From Pipra filicauda (Eukaryota; Chordata; Aves; Passeriformes; Pipridae), in contig NW_024104406.1 in the NCBI RefSeq assembly GCF_003945595.2, forward strand, positions 868,001 through 932,000: a DNA stretch of 64,000 bases. Reading direction: 5' to 3'. Each line of letters starts with the position of its first letter. Positions within the stretch are counted from its first letter, which is position 1. Of this stretch, positions 35,074 to 46,925 are shown piece by piece. The notes beneath the pieces are model-generated. The model did no database searches, was not told the origin of the DNA, and saw nothing but the letters and a program-made list of their open reading frames with translations. Both the position numbers and the translations under genes were made by a program.

Positions 35074-38000
35074 GTGAGTAGGGCTGAGGGGGGGTCAGCG
35101 TGTCACCACCCCAAAGGACATGTCCTGAGTGCCATGTTTATCCCAACAAAGCTGCCTTTGCCCTGTGGTTCCTGGTGCCAGCTCCCTCAAGGCGTTTTGT
35201 GGTCCTCTGGCTGCCCAGGGCATCGCCCTGGCTATGGCTTGTGGTGGCACTTCGTAGCAGGGGACACCTCCTTCCACATGCTGAATGGCAAAGCCAGGGG
35301 AGGAGTAAATCCTGAAGGTTCGACTTACCTGGGAGAGATATCGGGACTGAATCCTTTTGGATTCCACAGCCAGCAGCGATTCTGGCCAGGCTGGTTCCTA
35401 AAACCCCCTGGCATTTATTATTAGCTGTAGGGAGACGTGACACTCTGGAGTCTCCCTGGAGCCAGGCAGGCTGCCCAGTGCTCTTGTCCTGCCTGTCTGT
35501 CCATCTGCAGCCCCTGGCAGGGCTCCTCCTGCCTGGCTCCTTCCTGCAGCTCCTCCTCCTTTTCCACAGCTCCTCATCCTCCCCATGCAGTCTCTTGCCT
35601 CAAATTTAATGTCTCATTATTGCCCTCGTCCCATGGGAGGTATTTGTGGGAAGGGCTTTGCCGTGTTCTGCAGCGGTGCTGAGCTTGAAATATAAAGTAA
35701 ATCCATGGGCTGAGGTGAGATTTCCCCCCTTTTCCTCCCTGTTTTGGGATTGGGGTCTGCTTTGGGGGACATTGGTGCCAACAGGCACCCCAGGACCACC
35801 TTCAGGTCCAGCAGCCCTGGCACAGCTGGTATTGCTCCGTGGTAGGGTTGGCATTGTGCTGTGGGACTGGGACATGGCTGGCATCGTGCTGGAGCACTGG
35901 GATGAGGTTGGCACCACGCCATGGCACACTGGTTGGCATCTTGCCGTGGCACTGGGATGAGGTTGGCACCGTGCCATGGCACACCGATTGGCATCGTGCT
36001 GGAGCACTGGTGCCATCTAGTGCCTGCCAGCCTGGCTAGAGCTGGCTCATCCTGGGGACATGAGACTGTGTCCCCACTGCTGTCACCCTCTCACCTTCCC
36101 TCCCCATGGGGACAATCCAAGCTATGTGTCCTGAGGGGTGCAGGTTTCAGTGCCTGTGGCTGTGTCTGGCATCTGAAGGCACTGGTGCCCCTGGTGTGGT
36201 GCTGGACGTGGGGTTGTCTCCCTCCTGGCAGGGTGGGCTTGGCTGGCGACGGTCCTGAGATGCCACCTGCCCACGGATCCCTCCCATGGGCATCCCTCCA
36301 TTTGCTTAGATGTTACCCAGGTGGAAGCTTAAGGAGGTGCTTCTGCAGGTCCCACCACCCCGTGCTCTTGCCCTTGTCACCCTCCTGTAGGTGCCATGGA
36401 GATCCAGGTCCCGGATGAGCCCGTGGTGGCTCTTTTTGGCCAGGATGCCACCCTGCGCTGCTCCTTCTCCCCCGAGGCCAACTTCAGCCTGGACGACCTG
36501 AGCCTCATCTGGCAGCTGACAGACACCAAGCGCTTGGTCCACAGGTTCTCCGGTGGCCGGGACCAGCTGGAAGACCAGGGCAGGGTCTACACCAACCGTA
36601 CGTCCCTCTTCTATGACCAGCTGCCCCAGGGCAACGTGTCCCTGCTGCTGCGGCGCGTGGAGATCGCGGACGAGGGCAGCTTCACCTGCTTCGTGCGCGT
36701 CCGCGACTACAACAGCGCCGCGGTGACGCTGCAGGTGGCAGGTGAGGCAGGGGGAGCTGGGCTGTCCCCGTGTGTCTCCCCAGCGGGAAGGGGTCTCCAT
36801 CACGCTTTGTGGAGCCCCTCTCTCCACCCTGGCTGTGGTTTCCCCATGAATTCAGGTCTCTGTTAGAGACCAACCAGCTGCACCTCCCCAAAATATTGCT
36901 GTGCGGGTTACAGTCCCTTCCCTGCCGTCATGGAGAAGCTGCCAGTTAAGAGAACACTTGGAAACACGGCCATAAATGATCCAAAGCTGGGGAGCCGTCA
37001 GCTGATTGGTCTTATCAGCTGGAAGAATCTGTCCTGGGGCTTGCCTAACCTCATTGGGTTGCTCCCGATCCTGATCCTTTGGTTGTCTCCATCACATCAT
37101 GCTGGTTGTCCTTTCCCTTGCAGCTCCCTACTCCAAGCCCAGTGTGCACCTGGAGCCCAGCAAGGACTTGAAGCCAGGTGACCTGGCCGTCGTGACGTGC
37201 CACGCTTCCCGCGGCTACCCCGAGGCCAGCGTGCTCTGGCAGGACAGCCGGGGCAGCAACATCACGGAGAACATCACCACGTCCCAGGTGGCCAACGAAG
37301 AAGGTCTCTTTGATGTGCACAGCGTCCTCCAGGTGCTGGTGGAGCCCAGCATCACCTACTCCTGCCTGGTGCAGAACCTGGTGCTGCAGCAGCACGGCCA
37401 CGCGTCCGTCACCATCACGGGTGGGTGAGCCACCAAATCTGGGGGAAAGGAAAGGCTGGGCTCTGTCTGCAGAAGGTGACCGTGGTGGCACTGGGATCTG
37501 GGATCCCTACTGTGGCCCAAAGCCACCCTGGGTGTTGCTACGCTATGTCCCTGCTCTACCAACCTCCCCCATGGACCTACAAGGGTGACTCGAGGCTGTG
37601 CTCTCTCCCCTGTCACCCCACACCAGCACCCCAGTAAGAACCAGTGTCCTTAGTTCTTAGTCTCCAGCTTTGCTCCTTGCCCTGTGCCAATCCATCAGCA
37701 GGTGTCTTCTCCTTAGCCCGTTGCCATGGGGTGCTCTAAATCTGGGGATCTCCATCCCAGCTGCACCAATCCTACTTCAGGAATACAGGCTGGAGGAATC
37801 CATCAAGCACGTTCAGCATCACCGCTTTACTCTGAGCTCTACCTGCTGCCCTCCCAAAGCTCCTTATAACCTCTTGCCCTCCCCAGTAGCATTAATTAGT
37901 GTTTAATTACTCTTGGTACGGCATTTGCTGGTTAGGGAGGTGGGTCCTTGGTGGAGCATAAACTTTCTAGCTGGATGCACCAAACTCTTGCAGGAAAACC

Positions 38001-41000
38001 TGCATGGGTGCTGCTGGTTGGGGACAGGGGGGTGGCTTTTGGAAGGGCTCCTGAGCATGCAAAAAAAAGGTCAACCTTGGGGTGACATCTGTGAAGGGGC
38101 AGGGCTTGGGGCAAGACTGTATTTGGAGAAGGAGCAGTAATATGGGGAAAAATTGGATTTCCAGCACTCCAGGAGATATCCCCTGAGCCCTGGTGGTCCC
38201 TGCCATGTTGTTCCAGTTCCTGAAGCAACCCCCAAAAATATGGAGAGGGACTTTGGACAAGGGCCAGGAGTGACAGGACAAGGGACAATGTATTGAGATT
38301 GCCAGAGGGCAGGGTTAGATGGGATATTGGGAAGGAATTCTTCCCTGTGAGGATGGTGAGGCCCTGGCACAGGTTGGCCAGAGAAGCTGTGGCTGCCCCA
38401 TCCCTGGAAGTATCCAAGGCCAGGTTGGACAGGGCTTGGAGCAACCTGGTCTAGTGGAAGGTGTCCATGCCCGTGGCAAGGGGTGGAATGAGGTGAGCTT
38501 TAATGTGCCTTCCAACCCAGGCCACTCTATGATTCTAGACCCTGGGGAAGGTATTCCCATCCTTTGTGCCCCCCTGGCATGAGATGACAGGGGAAAGGGA
38601 GCAGGTGCAGGATCATCTGATGCTTCTCCTGAGCTTCTTAGCAAGGGAAGGGTCAGCCTGCAGTCGAATTTATTAGTGCAATTATATAAAGATTTAATTA
38701 AGTATTTTAGGGAGTGACTCAACCTGCTGCTTCCCTGCCGGATCCAGACCTGCTGGGGGAGGCCATAATTCTGTGCACCGATGGTTTGCCTTCCAAAGCC
38801 ACCCTTGTGCAGCCAACTCCCTCCACGGGGACGTGTCCCCGGCACCGCGGGGTCCAGGTGTGGGGCACACGTTCCCTGGTTGGGCAGTGGTGCTCACCCA
38901 GGTGTTGTGTGTCCCCTCCCCTGCAAGGCCAGCACCTCGCCTTCCCCGCCGCCGCGCTCTGGGTCACGGTGGGACTCGCCATCTGCGTCCTGGGGCTGCT
39001 CATCGTCCTGGCCTACGTGTGCCACAAGAAAATCCGGGAGAGCTGCGAGGAAGAGGAGGAAAACGCAGGTACTGGGGCAGCTCCTTCCCCCAGAAAGGGG
39101 GAATGGTTTGCCGAGGGTGATGGAATGGGGGGAGCTGGGACAAGTGTTGACCGGCACAGGTTTGCCTTGGTGGTGGCGTCTTTTAAGGGATGAAGGGATG
39201 CTGGGGGCGGTGGCACCAGCAGATCTGGGCCACAGAGCCTGGGCTGGCTGCAGACAGCTCTTTCAAACATACACCTGGTTTTCCTCCCACCCAGCCTGTC
39301 TCCCCCTTTTCCTGCTCTGAGCATCCTCTGTGTGTCTGATACCCACAGCCAGGAGCATCTCCTCCAGGGAGGTGCCTCTAGCACTTAGCACCGTAGAAAT
39401 AGCATAAGAGAGATGCTCTGTGCTCTTGTTTCCTGCGTCCTCCTCCTGTTTGGGTTGGTTTTTTTATTTATGGAGACGTGTTTGCACAAAAAGGGGGGGG
39501 TTGTTGCTTTAAAAAGCTGCCGTGCTCCGAAAATGGCCGAGGAAGCAGCTTTGCTGGCGTTCCCGGTTGTTTTCTCTCGCTGCCTCCCAAGGCATTCGCT
39601 TTGCCAAAGCCTTTCCCTGCCGACATCGCTCTGCAGGGCCGGGACCCGCAGTCTCCCTCCCCGGGGGCTCCTGCTTCACTCCTCTCCCTGCCAGGGAGGA
39701 CCTTGGAAGCAATGCCACCATGATCCCTGGCTGTCCGTGTCCCCAGCAGTGGGGACAGAGGGGTTTTTTTTCTCTAGGAAAACATCTGCAGAAGTTATAG
39801 ATGTATTTTTTATATATATATATATGTAATATTTTTCCCTCTGTACAGAGTATTTTCTCCTCAGCCAGGGGATTTTCAGGGCCGTGACGCTCAGCCGTGG
39901 CCTGGGGCCAGCTGACCTCAGTCCTTTAGCATCAAGACACAGCTCCCACCCCGTGATGTTTTCCACTGATGGCTGCACACCCACCCTCAGGAATAACCTT
40001 TTGCCGTGGCTCTTGCTCAGCCAGAAGCCAGGCAGGGACCCTTCCTGCCTCCTGTGGCTGCCAGGCTCGTGGGAACAGTGATTTTTGCTGGACTTTCCTG
40101 CTGGGAACGGCAGCGTGGCAGGACTTGCCCGTGGGGTGTAAAAGCTCCCGGGCTCCAAGGGTGGCAGCCTGGTGGGTGCTGTAGGAGGGGGATGCTCATC
40201 CCTCGGTGGTGGGGTATCCTGGAGGTGCCGGGGGATCCGTGGTGTCCCGCTAAGCCCCTCGCCAAGCGTTGCTCCAGATGGCAGCCGTGCTATAAATAGG
40301 GATGCGACGGCTGCGCTGCGTCGCCTGGAGCTGTGCCTTTTCCTGCTTCGCTTGTAGGGAATGTGCCACGCTGGCACAGCGTGTGCTGGGGGAATACCCC
40401 CATGGGGTGCTGGTGCAGGTGGATGCCAGTCACCTCCCTGAGCACCCCCAGCAGCTCAGCAGCACCTGATCCCGAGCAAACCCCGGGATACGCAGTGATT
40501 GCGGGTTGCTCCGAGCAGCCGGCGATCCAAGGGGCATCCCCAAAATCCAGGGAGGTGGGGTTCAGGGTGGGCACTGGCACGTTTCCCACACTCTGTCTTG
40601 CTCTTTTGCAGGGACGGAGGAGCAGGATGAGGAGGGGGAAGAACCCAAGACAGGTGGGTGCATGGTCCCGTATAATAAACCTGAGGGTTTGTTATATAGG
40701 GAGTGCATTTTACTGCCCCTCCGTCGGTGCTCAGCCCCCCACGCTCCCCCTTTCTCCAGCACATCCCTCACCTGGCAGCTCCCTGATAAGCCAGTCTATC
40801 CCATGATAAAAAAGGCATCAAACAGTTTAATTATATGCCCAGTGATTGCCTTTATCTGCTGGCACAGGAGCAACCCCGCTTGGGATGCTGTCTCTTCTGC
40901 TGGGGAGATTTAGGGACCGGGGGTTGGTTTGTGATGGAAATTGGTGTAATTATTGGGGTGGGTTCCCTAAAGTGGGGTTTTTACTTATTTCCTCTGGGGA

Positions 41001-42266
41001 GGTGTTTCCTTGCAGTGGGGAAGGACTGACCCACGTGCTGTTTTGCTTTTCACAGCTCTGCAGCTACTGAAAAGCGCGGAGAGCAAAGAGGGTGAGTGAA
41101 TTTGGCAGGACTATGAGCTGGCCCCTGGTGAAGGTTTCACCCTAAGCATCATCCTCAGGTGATGCTCAGATCTATGTGGAAAGCATCTATTGGATTTGGG
41201 GGGTTTTTTTCCTCTGTATTTTCAATTTTCGTCTTTTTCCACCCCAGTTCTCTATCAGATTTTCCCATATCAGTGATTTCCCAGCACCCATTCCCACCCC
41301 AGTTTGGCCTGTGCTTGCTCTGGGTGCCGCTCATGTCTCCCAGCAGCGATGGAGTGAGGCAGCCAGTGGCTTCCACAGGATGTTTTTTCTCTTACCCTTC
41401 CTTTTTTTGGGCACCTTGGGATCAGGAAAACCCGCCTGCCACCAGCTCTGGACACTGAGGAATTTGGGGGTTTTTTGAGTGTTGCCGTTGGTTTGCTGAG
41501 AGAAGAGGAATTGCTGGGGTTGGTCCTGCCCTTGCAGAGAGCTCCATCCCTCCCCGTGCAGAATTCCCCAGCAGCAGACTGGTGCTGAATTTCAGGTGGA
41601 AATCCATGGAAATTGGTGTCTCAGCTCCCATTTCTGCCTTTCTCTATCTTCTCCCAACCTCCTGGCTCAGTGCTGCCAGCAGCCCATCACCCCTCCCAGC
41701 CCAGTGTTGGGCTCCAGCACTCTCTGTGCCTGGTCAGTCCTGCTCCTCCCCGACTCATTCCCATCCCCAGATCTCAATCTTTTAATTTATTTCCTTTCTT
41801 ATTAAATCAGAGGCTTGGCCTCTGCTGCTGGTGAATCACTGCTAATTTAACCCTTCCTTCCTCTTTCATTCATCTGTGCTCTGCTTCCTGGCCCCTTGGC
41901 TTTTCATTCCCAGTGCGTCCTGTTTGCTTAACTCCATGTGCCAGACATCTCCCACTGGCTCCTCGACCACTTTTGCAGCAGAAACAAAGCTTGGATAATA
42001 ACACCTCCCAGGATTTGCTGGCTGCAGGGGCATTTCTAGCCAGGAGGATGGATGAAGGGATAAAAACACTCCTAAATTTGCCTGAGGCTGACATCACCCT
42101 TGGGAGTGGGGATCCCAGTTTTCCTGGGCGAGGAGAGCCCAGAGCTGCTGCAACCAAGTGAACTTATTAAGTTAGACCTGTGAGTTATTCTTTTTTAATA
42201 TGTTTGTCAGTTATTTATTTAGTCTTTTTTTTTTTCTTCCCAGATAACGAGCAAGAAATTGATTGA
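35037..42266 (+). CDS. CD276: CD276 (B7-H3), 2-Ig form, complete coding gene
   Basis: B7-family type I membrane ligand that modulates T-cell and NK-cell responses at the cell surface. Seven coding exons: 35,037-35,073; 36,391-36,741; 37,124-37,420; 38,928-39,068; 40,612-40,653; 41,056-41,091; 42,244-42,266. They join into 308 residues, with every intron GT-AG and phase 1. Residues 1-13 form a short signal peptide. The V-like Ig domain (about 16-129) has Cys36 and Cys112, with DEGSFTCF around the second. The C-like domain (131-229) has Cys155 and Cys210. The membrane span is about 236-260, followed by [12 protein letters not shown] and an acidic tail ending EQEID, against EDDGQEIA in human. 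N-glycosylation sequons include NRT at 81, NVS at 94, NIT at 175 and NIT at 179. Only one V-C pair exists, as in mouse, unlike the duplicated 4-Ig human form. The leader is shorter than the mammalian one, so an alternative first exon is possible. Confidence 0.95.
35840..36016. repeat. Minisatellite in CD276 coding intron 1
   Basis: Imperfect tandem units of about 30 and 60 bases, with words such as 'ggcatcgtgctggagcactg' and 'gggatgaggttggcaccgtg' recurring. Roughly three long or six short copies. Confidence 0.85.
36391..36741 (+). CDS. CD276: CD276 coding exon 2 (V-like Ig domain)
   Basis: 351 bases, phase 1 on both sides, encoding the IgV domain with the conserved [17 protein letters not shown] and DEGSFTCFV blocks that align almost residue for residue with mammalian B7-H3. 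Acceptor cctgtag|gtg, donor GGCAG|GTGAGG. Confidence 0.95.
37124..37420 (+). CDS. CD276: CD276 coding exon 3 (C-like Ig domain)
   Basis: 297 bases, phase 1 on both sides. It encodes [16 protein letters not shown], the [11 protein letters not shown] block, [18 protein letters not shown], and the second disulphide Cys in TYSCLVQN. Strong identity to mammalian B7-H3. Confidence 0.95.
38225..38540 (+). repeat. CR1 3' region in CD276 intron 3
   Basis: About 315 bases with the usual CR1 blocks from 'atggagagggactttggaca' to 'ccactctatgattctagacc'. Same orientation as CD276, between the C-like Ig exon and the transmembrane exon. Confidence 0.93.
38928..39068 (+). CDS. CD276: CD276 coding exon 4 (transmembrane segment)
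   Basis: 141 bases encoding the stalk, the membrane span [20 protein letters not shown] and the basic-then-acidic juxtamembrane stretch [23 protein letters not shown] is shared with mammals. Confidence 0.94.
39809..39826. repeat. (TA)n microsatellite in CD276 intron 4
   Basis: About 18 bases of alternating T and A following a T-run. Confidence 0.9.
40612..40653 (+). CDS. CD276: CD276 coding exon 5 (cytoplasmic tail)
   Basis: A 42-base micro-exon coding for [13 protein letters not shown], matching the human tail AEDQDGEGEGSKT. Acceptor ttttgcag|gga, donor GACAG|GTGGGT. Confidence 0.9.
41056..41091 (+). CDS. CD276: CD276 coding exon 6 (cytoplasmic tail)
   Basis: A 36-base micro-exon coding for [12 protein letters not shown], against ALQPLKHSDSKE in human. 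Phase 1 at both ends. Confidence 0.9.
42244..42266 (+). CDS. CD276: CD276 coding exon 7 (C-terminus and stop)
   Basis: Encodes DNEQEID and the TGA stop after a long polypyrimidine tract and acceptor ttcccag|ata. The 3' UTR follows directly. Confidence 0.9.
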
Positions 42267-43275
42267 CAGGGCAGTGCCCTGTGCCCTGGACCAGCTGAGA
42301 TGTCCCCAGTGGGGACGAGGTCCGGGTCCCCTGGGAGGACACGGACCTGCTGCCACCCCTCATCCCGGGTCCCCTCACCTTCCTCCCTCCCTGGCCATGT
42401 CTTTGGGGTGCCCTGGGGCTGCAAAGAGGCTGCATCTCTTCATCCCTGGTGTGTCCCTCCCAGGGATGGTGTGTGTGGGATGGAGGGTCTTCCCTGTCCA
42501 TCCCCACGTGGGGCTGAGAACAACCGGCGTCACCCCTTCCCCCAGGCACCCCCTGCGCCTCCTCCCTCGTGGCCACAGCTGAGCCAGCCACCTTCCAGGT
42601 GCCTTCCAGGGCACATTTAACTGCCCTTCCCAAGCCCAGAGGCCTTGAGAGCGGTGATGGGCTCAGCAAGGTCCCTGGGAATGACTGCTGGAGCCCTGGA
42701 GGCTCCGGGAAGGTGGGTGGGACCCAGGGGTCCCCAGGCACGGTGCTCTTGGCCCCCCTGGAGGCACCACTCCAGGGGCGTGTGGGGATAATTATTTTTT
42801 CACTTTGCAACACTGTGGTTCCCACTGGACTTATATTTTTGCCTTAAATGCAAAATCCCATTGGGGTGGTGATCTCCTGCCTAGGACTTGGGTTTTTTGG
42901 GGAAGGGCAGGCCTTGGGGGGCACCTGCTGGCCAGGTGAGGCCCTGCTGTCCTCCCTGTGGTGACAGAGCTGATGCTTTGGGGGCTGAAGCACTGGTTGG
43001 GCCAAACCTGGCCAGTGTCTGGGGTTGAGCACCCGTTTTTCCCATGAGATCATGGGGTTTTGCCCTCGTGCATGTCCTGGGGGTCCTCCTGTTGCTGCTG
43101 GGGGTGTGGGGGCACCCAAACTGCTGGGGTGAACGAGGTGGCGCATCCCTGGTCCTGCTCCAGGGGTGGAGAAGTCCCCGATGGCTCTTCTGCTGGTTTT
43201 AGTCATTATTTAAAGTCCAGAATCTGAAGGGATTATTGTGCCTTGACAAATAAATTTGGGGTTGTTTTGGCCAAT
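42267..43275 (+). terminator. CD276: CD276 3' UTR and likely poly(A) signal
   Basis: About 1 kb of 3' UTR after the TGA leads to AATAAA at 43,249-43,254, followed by GT-rich sequence (ggggttgttttgg), a good poly(A)-site context. A second AATAAA at 44,669-44,674 could serve a longer isoform. Confidence 0.65.
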
Positions 43276-43611
43276 GCTTTCTGGGCTCATTGTGGTCTCT
43301 GGGATGCAGCTTTGGACATAGTCTGAAGATTGGAATTCCCAGAGCAAAACCTTCATGTTCCTCTTTTAACCCCACCTGAGCTGCCCTCATCCATCCCCCA
43401 GCACGGGGAGCAAACGGCCAATGCCTGCTCTCATCCCTCTGCTTTATTCTCATCCCTCAAGCAGTGGAATAAAGAGGAAAATCCCGAAGGGATGCTGTCA
43501 TCTTTCCGAGATGGCTCCAGAATTCAGGCTGGCTAATCCCAGTGCTGGGATGCAAGAGGGTTCTGACAGGGCCTGGTGAGGAAGAGACCTCCCTAAATCA
43601 CCTGTGAGGGA

Positions 43612-43621
43612 CTATTTTTAG
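43612..43621. promoter_or_regulatory. MEF2 consensus site in a candidate non-coding element
   Basis: CTATTTTTAG is a perfect MEF2 consensus. It lies in a 250-base AT-rich stretch (43,605-43,850) about 350 bases beyond the CD276 poly(A) signal that also contains attaatatta-like words. Function is inferred. Confidence 0.3.
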
Positions 43622-44756
43622 TTGTCCTTCCCCGTCATGAAGCCAAGCTCTGCATTCCAATAGGAAAATATTCCTAAAGGCGAGACGAGGGAACGTGTGC
43701 TGATCTCAGCCTCTGATTAGGGAGAGGATGGATGGTGATTTCATTGAGGGGTTTGATCTACGGCCTGAATTAAGTGCCAGCACAAGTTTTAACGAGGAGC
43801 CAGGAGGTGCCATTAATATTATTTAGTGCCCAGCACTGGGCTGGGGGAATGAAGCCATTAACCACCCCTCAGGTAACTCGTCCTTGGCAGGCAGTGGGAT
43901 GAGTTGTCCCCACATCTAGGACATCGTTGAAGGTCCTGAGATGGTGCCATAGCATCCCTGGGGATGTCTGCTCTGGCTGGGAGCTTCCTGGGGCTTTTAT
44001 TTGGGCAGATTTGAGGGGTTTTTTTTGGCAAAATGCAGCCTGGGCTATGCAGGGAAAGGAGCTCTTGAGGCTGGTGAGGGAGAAAATCATAATTAGCTGT
44101 GGAAGCCCAGGGAAAACATTCCTTAGGTGGCTCCAGGGTGATGAGCCCTTCTGAAGTGTGAGCTGCTGTTCCTGGGAGGATGTGCTGTGCTTTGGCCTGG
44201 GATAAAGCACTCCAGGAGGAGCTCAGTTGTCCCTCTTGTCCCCAGGTGCCATCCTGCTTTTGGGGCTGTCCGGGTGATGGATTTTTTGGGGAGGAAACCA
44301 TCCATCCTCTTCCTAATCCTATGTGATGAGGCCCAGGCAGGGATGAGGCTGGATGGCCGTGGGTTTTTTTCCATTCCTGAAAGCCCCCAGATCCTTCTCC
44401 ACCTGCTCCTGGCTAATGGTGAACCTGGCAGCTGGGAAGGTGGGATTTAAGGGATGCAGCATGTGAAGGACCTGGCAGTGAGAGCTGACAGCTCACTCGT
44501 GTGTGCTTCATCCCTCCCGGGAGCAGGCGAGGCTGTGAGTGCATCCAAACCCCCTGGATGGGTGAGGAACAACCCCAAAATCCCATTTGGCAGCTTATTT
44601 TGGGAAGCACCGGGGCGAGTCTCTCCTGGTACCAGTTGATGGCAACTCCATTTGCCTCATCAATATTAAATAAAGTTTCCTGCTTTTTCTATTGACCTAA
44701 TTCTGAAAAGAGGTGAGAATAGAGATGCTGAGCCTTGTTGCTGCCTCCCTCTGAGG

Positions 44757-45112
44757 ATTGCATGGGCTGGAGGATGGGATGGGATGGGATGGGAGGGGAT
44801 GGATAATGCCCCTGCTGTCCCCTTGGATGGGGACGCAGAGCCACGACCCTGCAGGCAGGGACTCTCTGGATACCCCACCCTGGGGTAGGATGAGTGATCC
44901 CCCTGCCTGTCCCTCTTGTCCCCTTGGATGGGAACATGGATAGGGCCACATCCCTGCAGGCAGGGATGCTCTGGATGTCCTGTGTGGTGGGATGGATGGG
45001 ATGGATAATTCCCCTGCCTGTCCCTGTTATCCCCTTGGATGGGGATGTGGAGGGGGTCATGTCCCTGCAGGCCGCAGGGATGCTCTGGATCCCTGTGGGG
45101 TGGGTGGGACCC
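44757..45112. repeat. Minisatellite, three units of about 120 bp
   Basis: A GGGAT run at 44,775-44,800 precedes three diverged copies of a unit carrying 'gtccccttggatggggac' and 'ccctgcaggcagggatgctc' with a 'ctctggat' end. The blocks recur at about 44,815, 44,920 and 45,030. Confidence 0.88.
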
Positions 45113-46654
45113 CAGAGCTGCCTGGCACCCCTGGGTGACTCACACTGCCCTGCACTGTGAGTCAGTTTTGTTTGCCAGAGATGAAGGATCTGCAAGAAGC
45201 GCCATTTTCTACGTAGGCTTGTTCCCATGGGATGATGAGCAGGATCCATCTCCTACGCTGCCCCCAAATACCCAATTTTTGGCCTCAGAATTGCCGGGCC
45301 AGACCTGAATTCAGCTGGAAAGCTCAGAGCAACCTGGCTGAGCTGCTTTCTGGTTTTAAGGCCATTGCAAACAGAATATCTGAGTTTCCCAGAGAAAGCA
45401 GAGCACAGAAACAGCCCCAGGGCTGGATCTTCCTGCTGCTCTGCTGCTGAAGGCAAGGAGCAGAGCCAAAGGCATTGGGAATCTTAAAAACCACTTTCTG
45501 CATCTGCTCGTAGCTTTTCTTGGGAGGCAACAACCCAAAAAGAGTTAAATCCGTTTAAAAATGCAGGATTTGTTATGAACAGACAGTTTTTATTGTATTT
45601 CCCTTTTGTTTCCTCCCAGTGCAACAATTGGGATGGGGAAACCACCCAGCTCCGTGCCAGCTCTGCTCGGGGAATTTGCTTTCCATGGGCAAGTTGGAGC
45701 CAACACAAAGCCCTGGCACGCTGGAAAGCTCGTTTTTTGTCAAAAATAAAAGGCCTTGAAAAACTCTCACTTGTGCCATGGATGCTGGTCCCACACCCGT
45801 TTGATGGGGGACGAGGAGAGCCATGGTATTCCCGAGGGAGTTGGGACTCCCATGTGGAGTTGGCACATTCAGAGCCAGTTTCTCCCTCCTGGAACACCTT
45901 TTTCGGAGCTGGATCCCAAGCAGGTTATTCCCTGCAGCCACAACGCATCTGATCTCGCTAAGTCAGAGTTAACGGAGGGGTTGAGAGACGTTTTAATTAC
46001 AGCTTTGGGTTTCCCGCGTGATTTATCCCGGGCAACGCAACCAATTTATCCATCAGCACTTACCAGGGATCTGAGGCAGAAAGGAGGCGTGGGGGGTGTT
46101 TGTGGCGGTGGCTCAGGAGTTGTTTAAGAGAGATTGGAAATGAAACAGGGATGTTGCTTAAAAAACCCCTGCCTGGCATGAAGGACTTGTCTCCAGCCAG
46201 GAAAATTAATGAGCGATACCTTTTCCGAACTCCAGTTCCCCTCTTTTGCCAAGCAGGGTTCGTTTCTCTTTGGGATGTGCTGGTGGGAATGAGGGAATTG
46301 GGGTGATGTTCCAGTGTCATTTTGTGATCAGGTGGCATTGCAATTTCCTTTTACCATGGCAAACCCCCTGGCAATGCTTTTCCGAGCAGGATCCGAGCCA
46401 GTGCCGCAGGAAGAGAGGCAAAGAGAGGCTGATGCTGTTTAATGATCCTTAGAGAAGCGTGTGATGTCTCAGGTGAGATGTTGCTTAAACAGTGCCTGAG
46501 AAGTATTAAATCCCCCTATTAATACAGTATTTAACACTGCAGTGGAAAAGCACCCTGGTAAATAAACAGAGGAGACAGAGGGAAAAAGTGCTGACAGGGC
46601 AGTTGTTTTCTGTGCCCGATGGAGAAATGGTTTCTCTCATCCCAGGTGGTGAAG

Positions 46655-46925
46655 TTGTGTGTGGTTGGAAGGGACCTTCAAGCTCATCCAGTTCCACTCC
46701 CTTGCCATGAGCAGGGACACCTTCCACTATCCCACATTGCTCCAAACCCCATCCAACCTGCCCTTGGATGCTTACAGTGATGGGGCAGCCACAGCTTCTC
46801 TGGCCAGCCTGTGCCAGGGCCTCTCCACCCTCACAGCCAAGGATTTTTTCCCAGTGTGGATCTAACCCTGCCCTCTGGCAGTGGGAAGCCATTCCCCCTT
46901 GTCCAAAGTCCCTCTCCAGGGACCG
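46655..46925 (-). repeat. CR1 3' region, minus orientation
   Basis: About 270 bases of reversed CR1 from 'gtggttggaagggaccttca' to 'cttgtccaaagtccctctcc'. It includes the recurrent reversed 'ggacaccttccactatccca' block. Confidence 0.92.

Noticed and set aside
36306..36827. Minus-strand open frame of 173 codons
   Set aside because: Antisense shadow of the CD276 V-like exon, caused by its GC-rich third codon positions.
42211..42825. Minus-strand open frame of 204 codons
   Set aside because: Antisense to the CD276 last exon and 3' UTR; Pro/Gly/Ser-rich chance frame.
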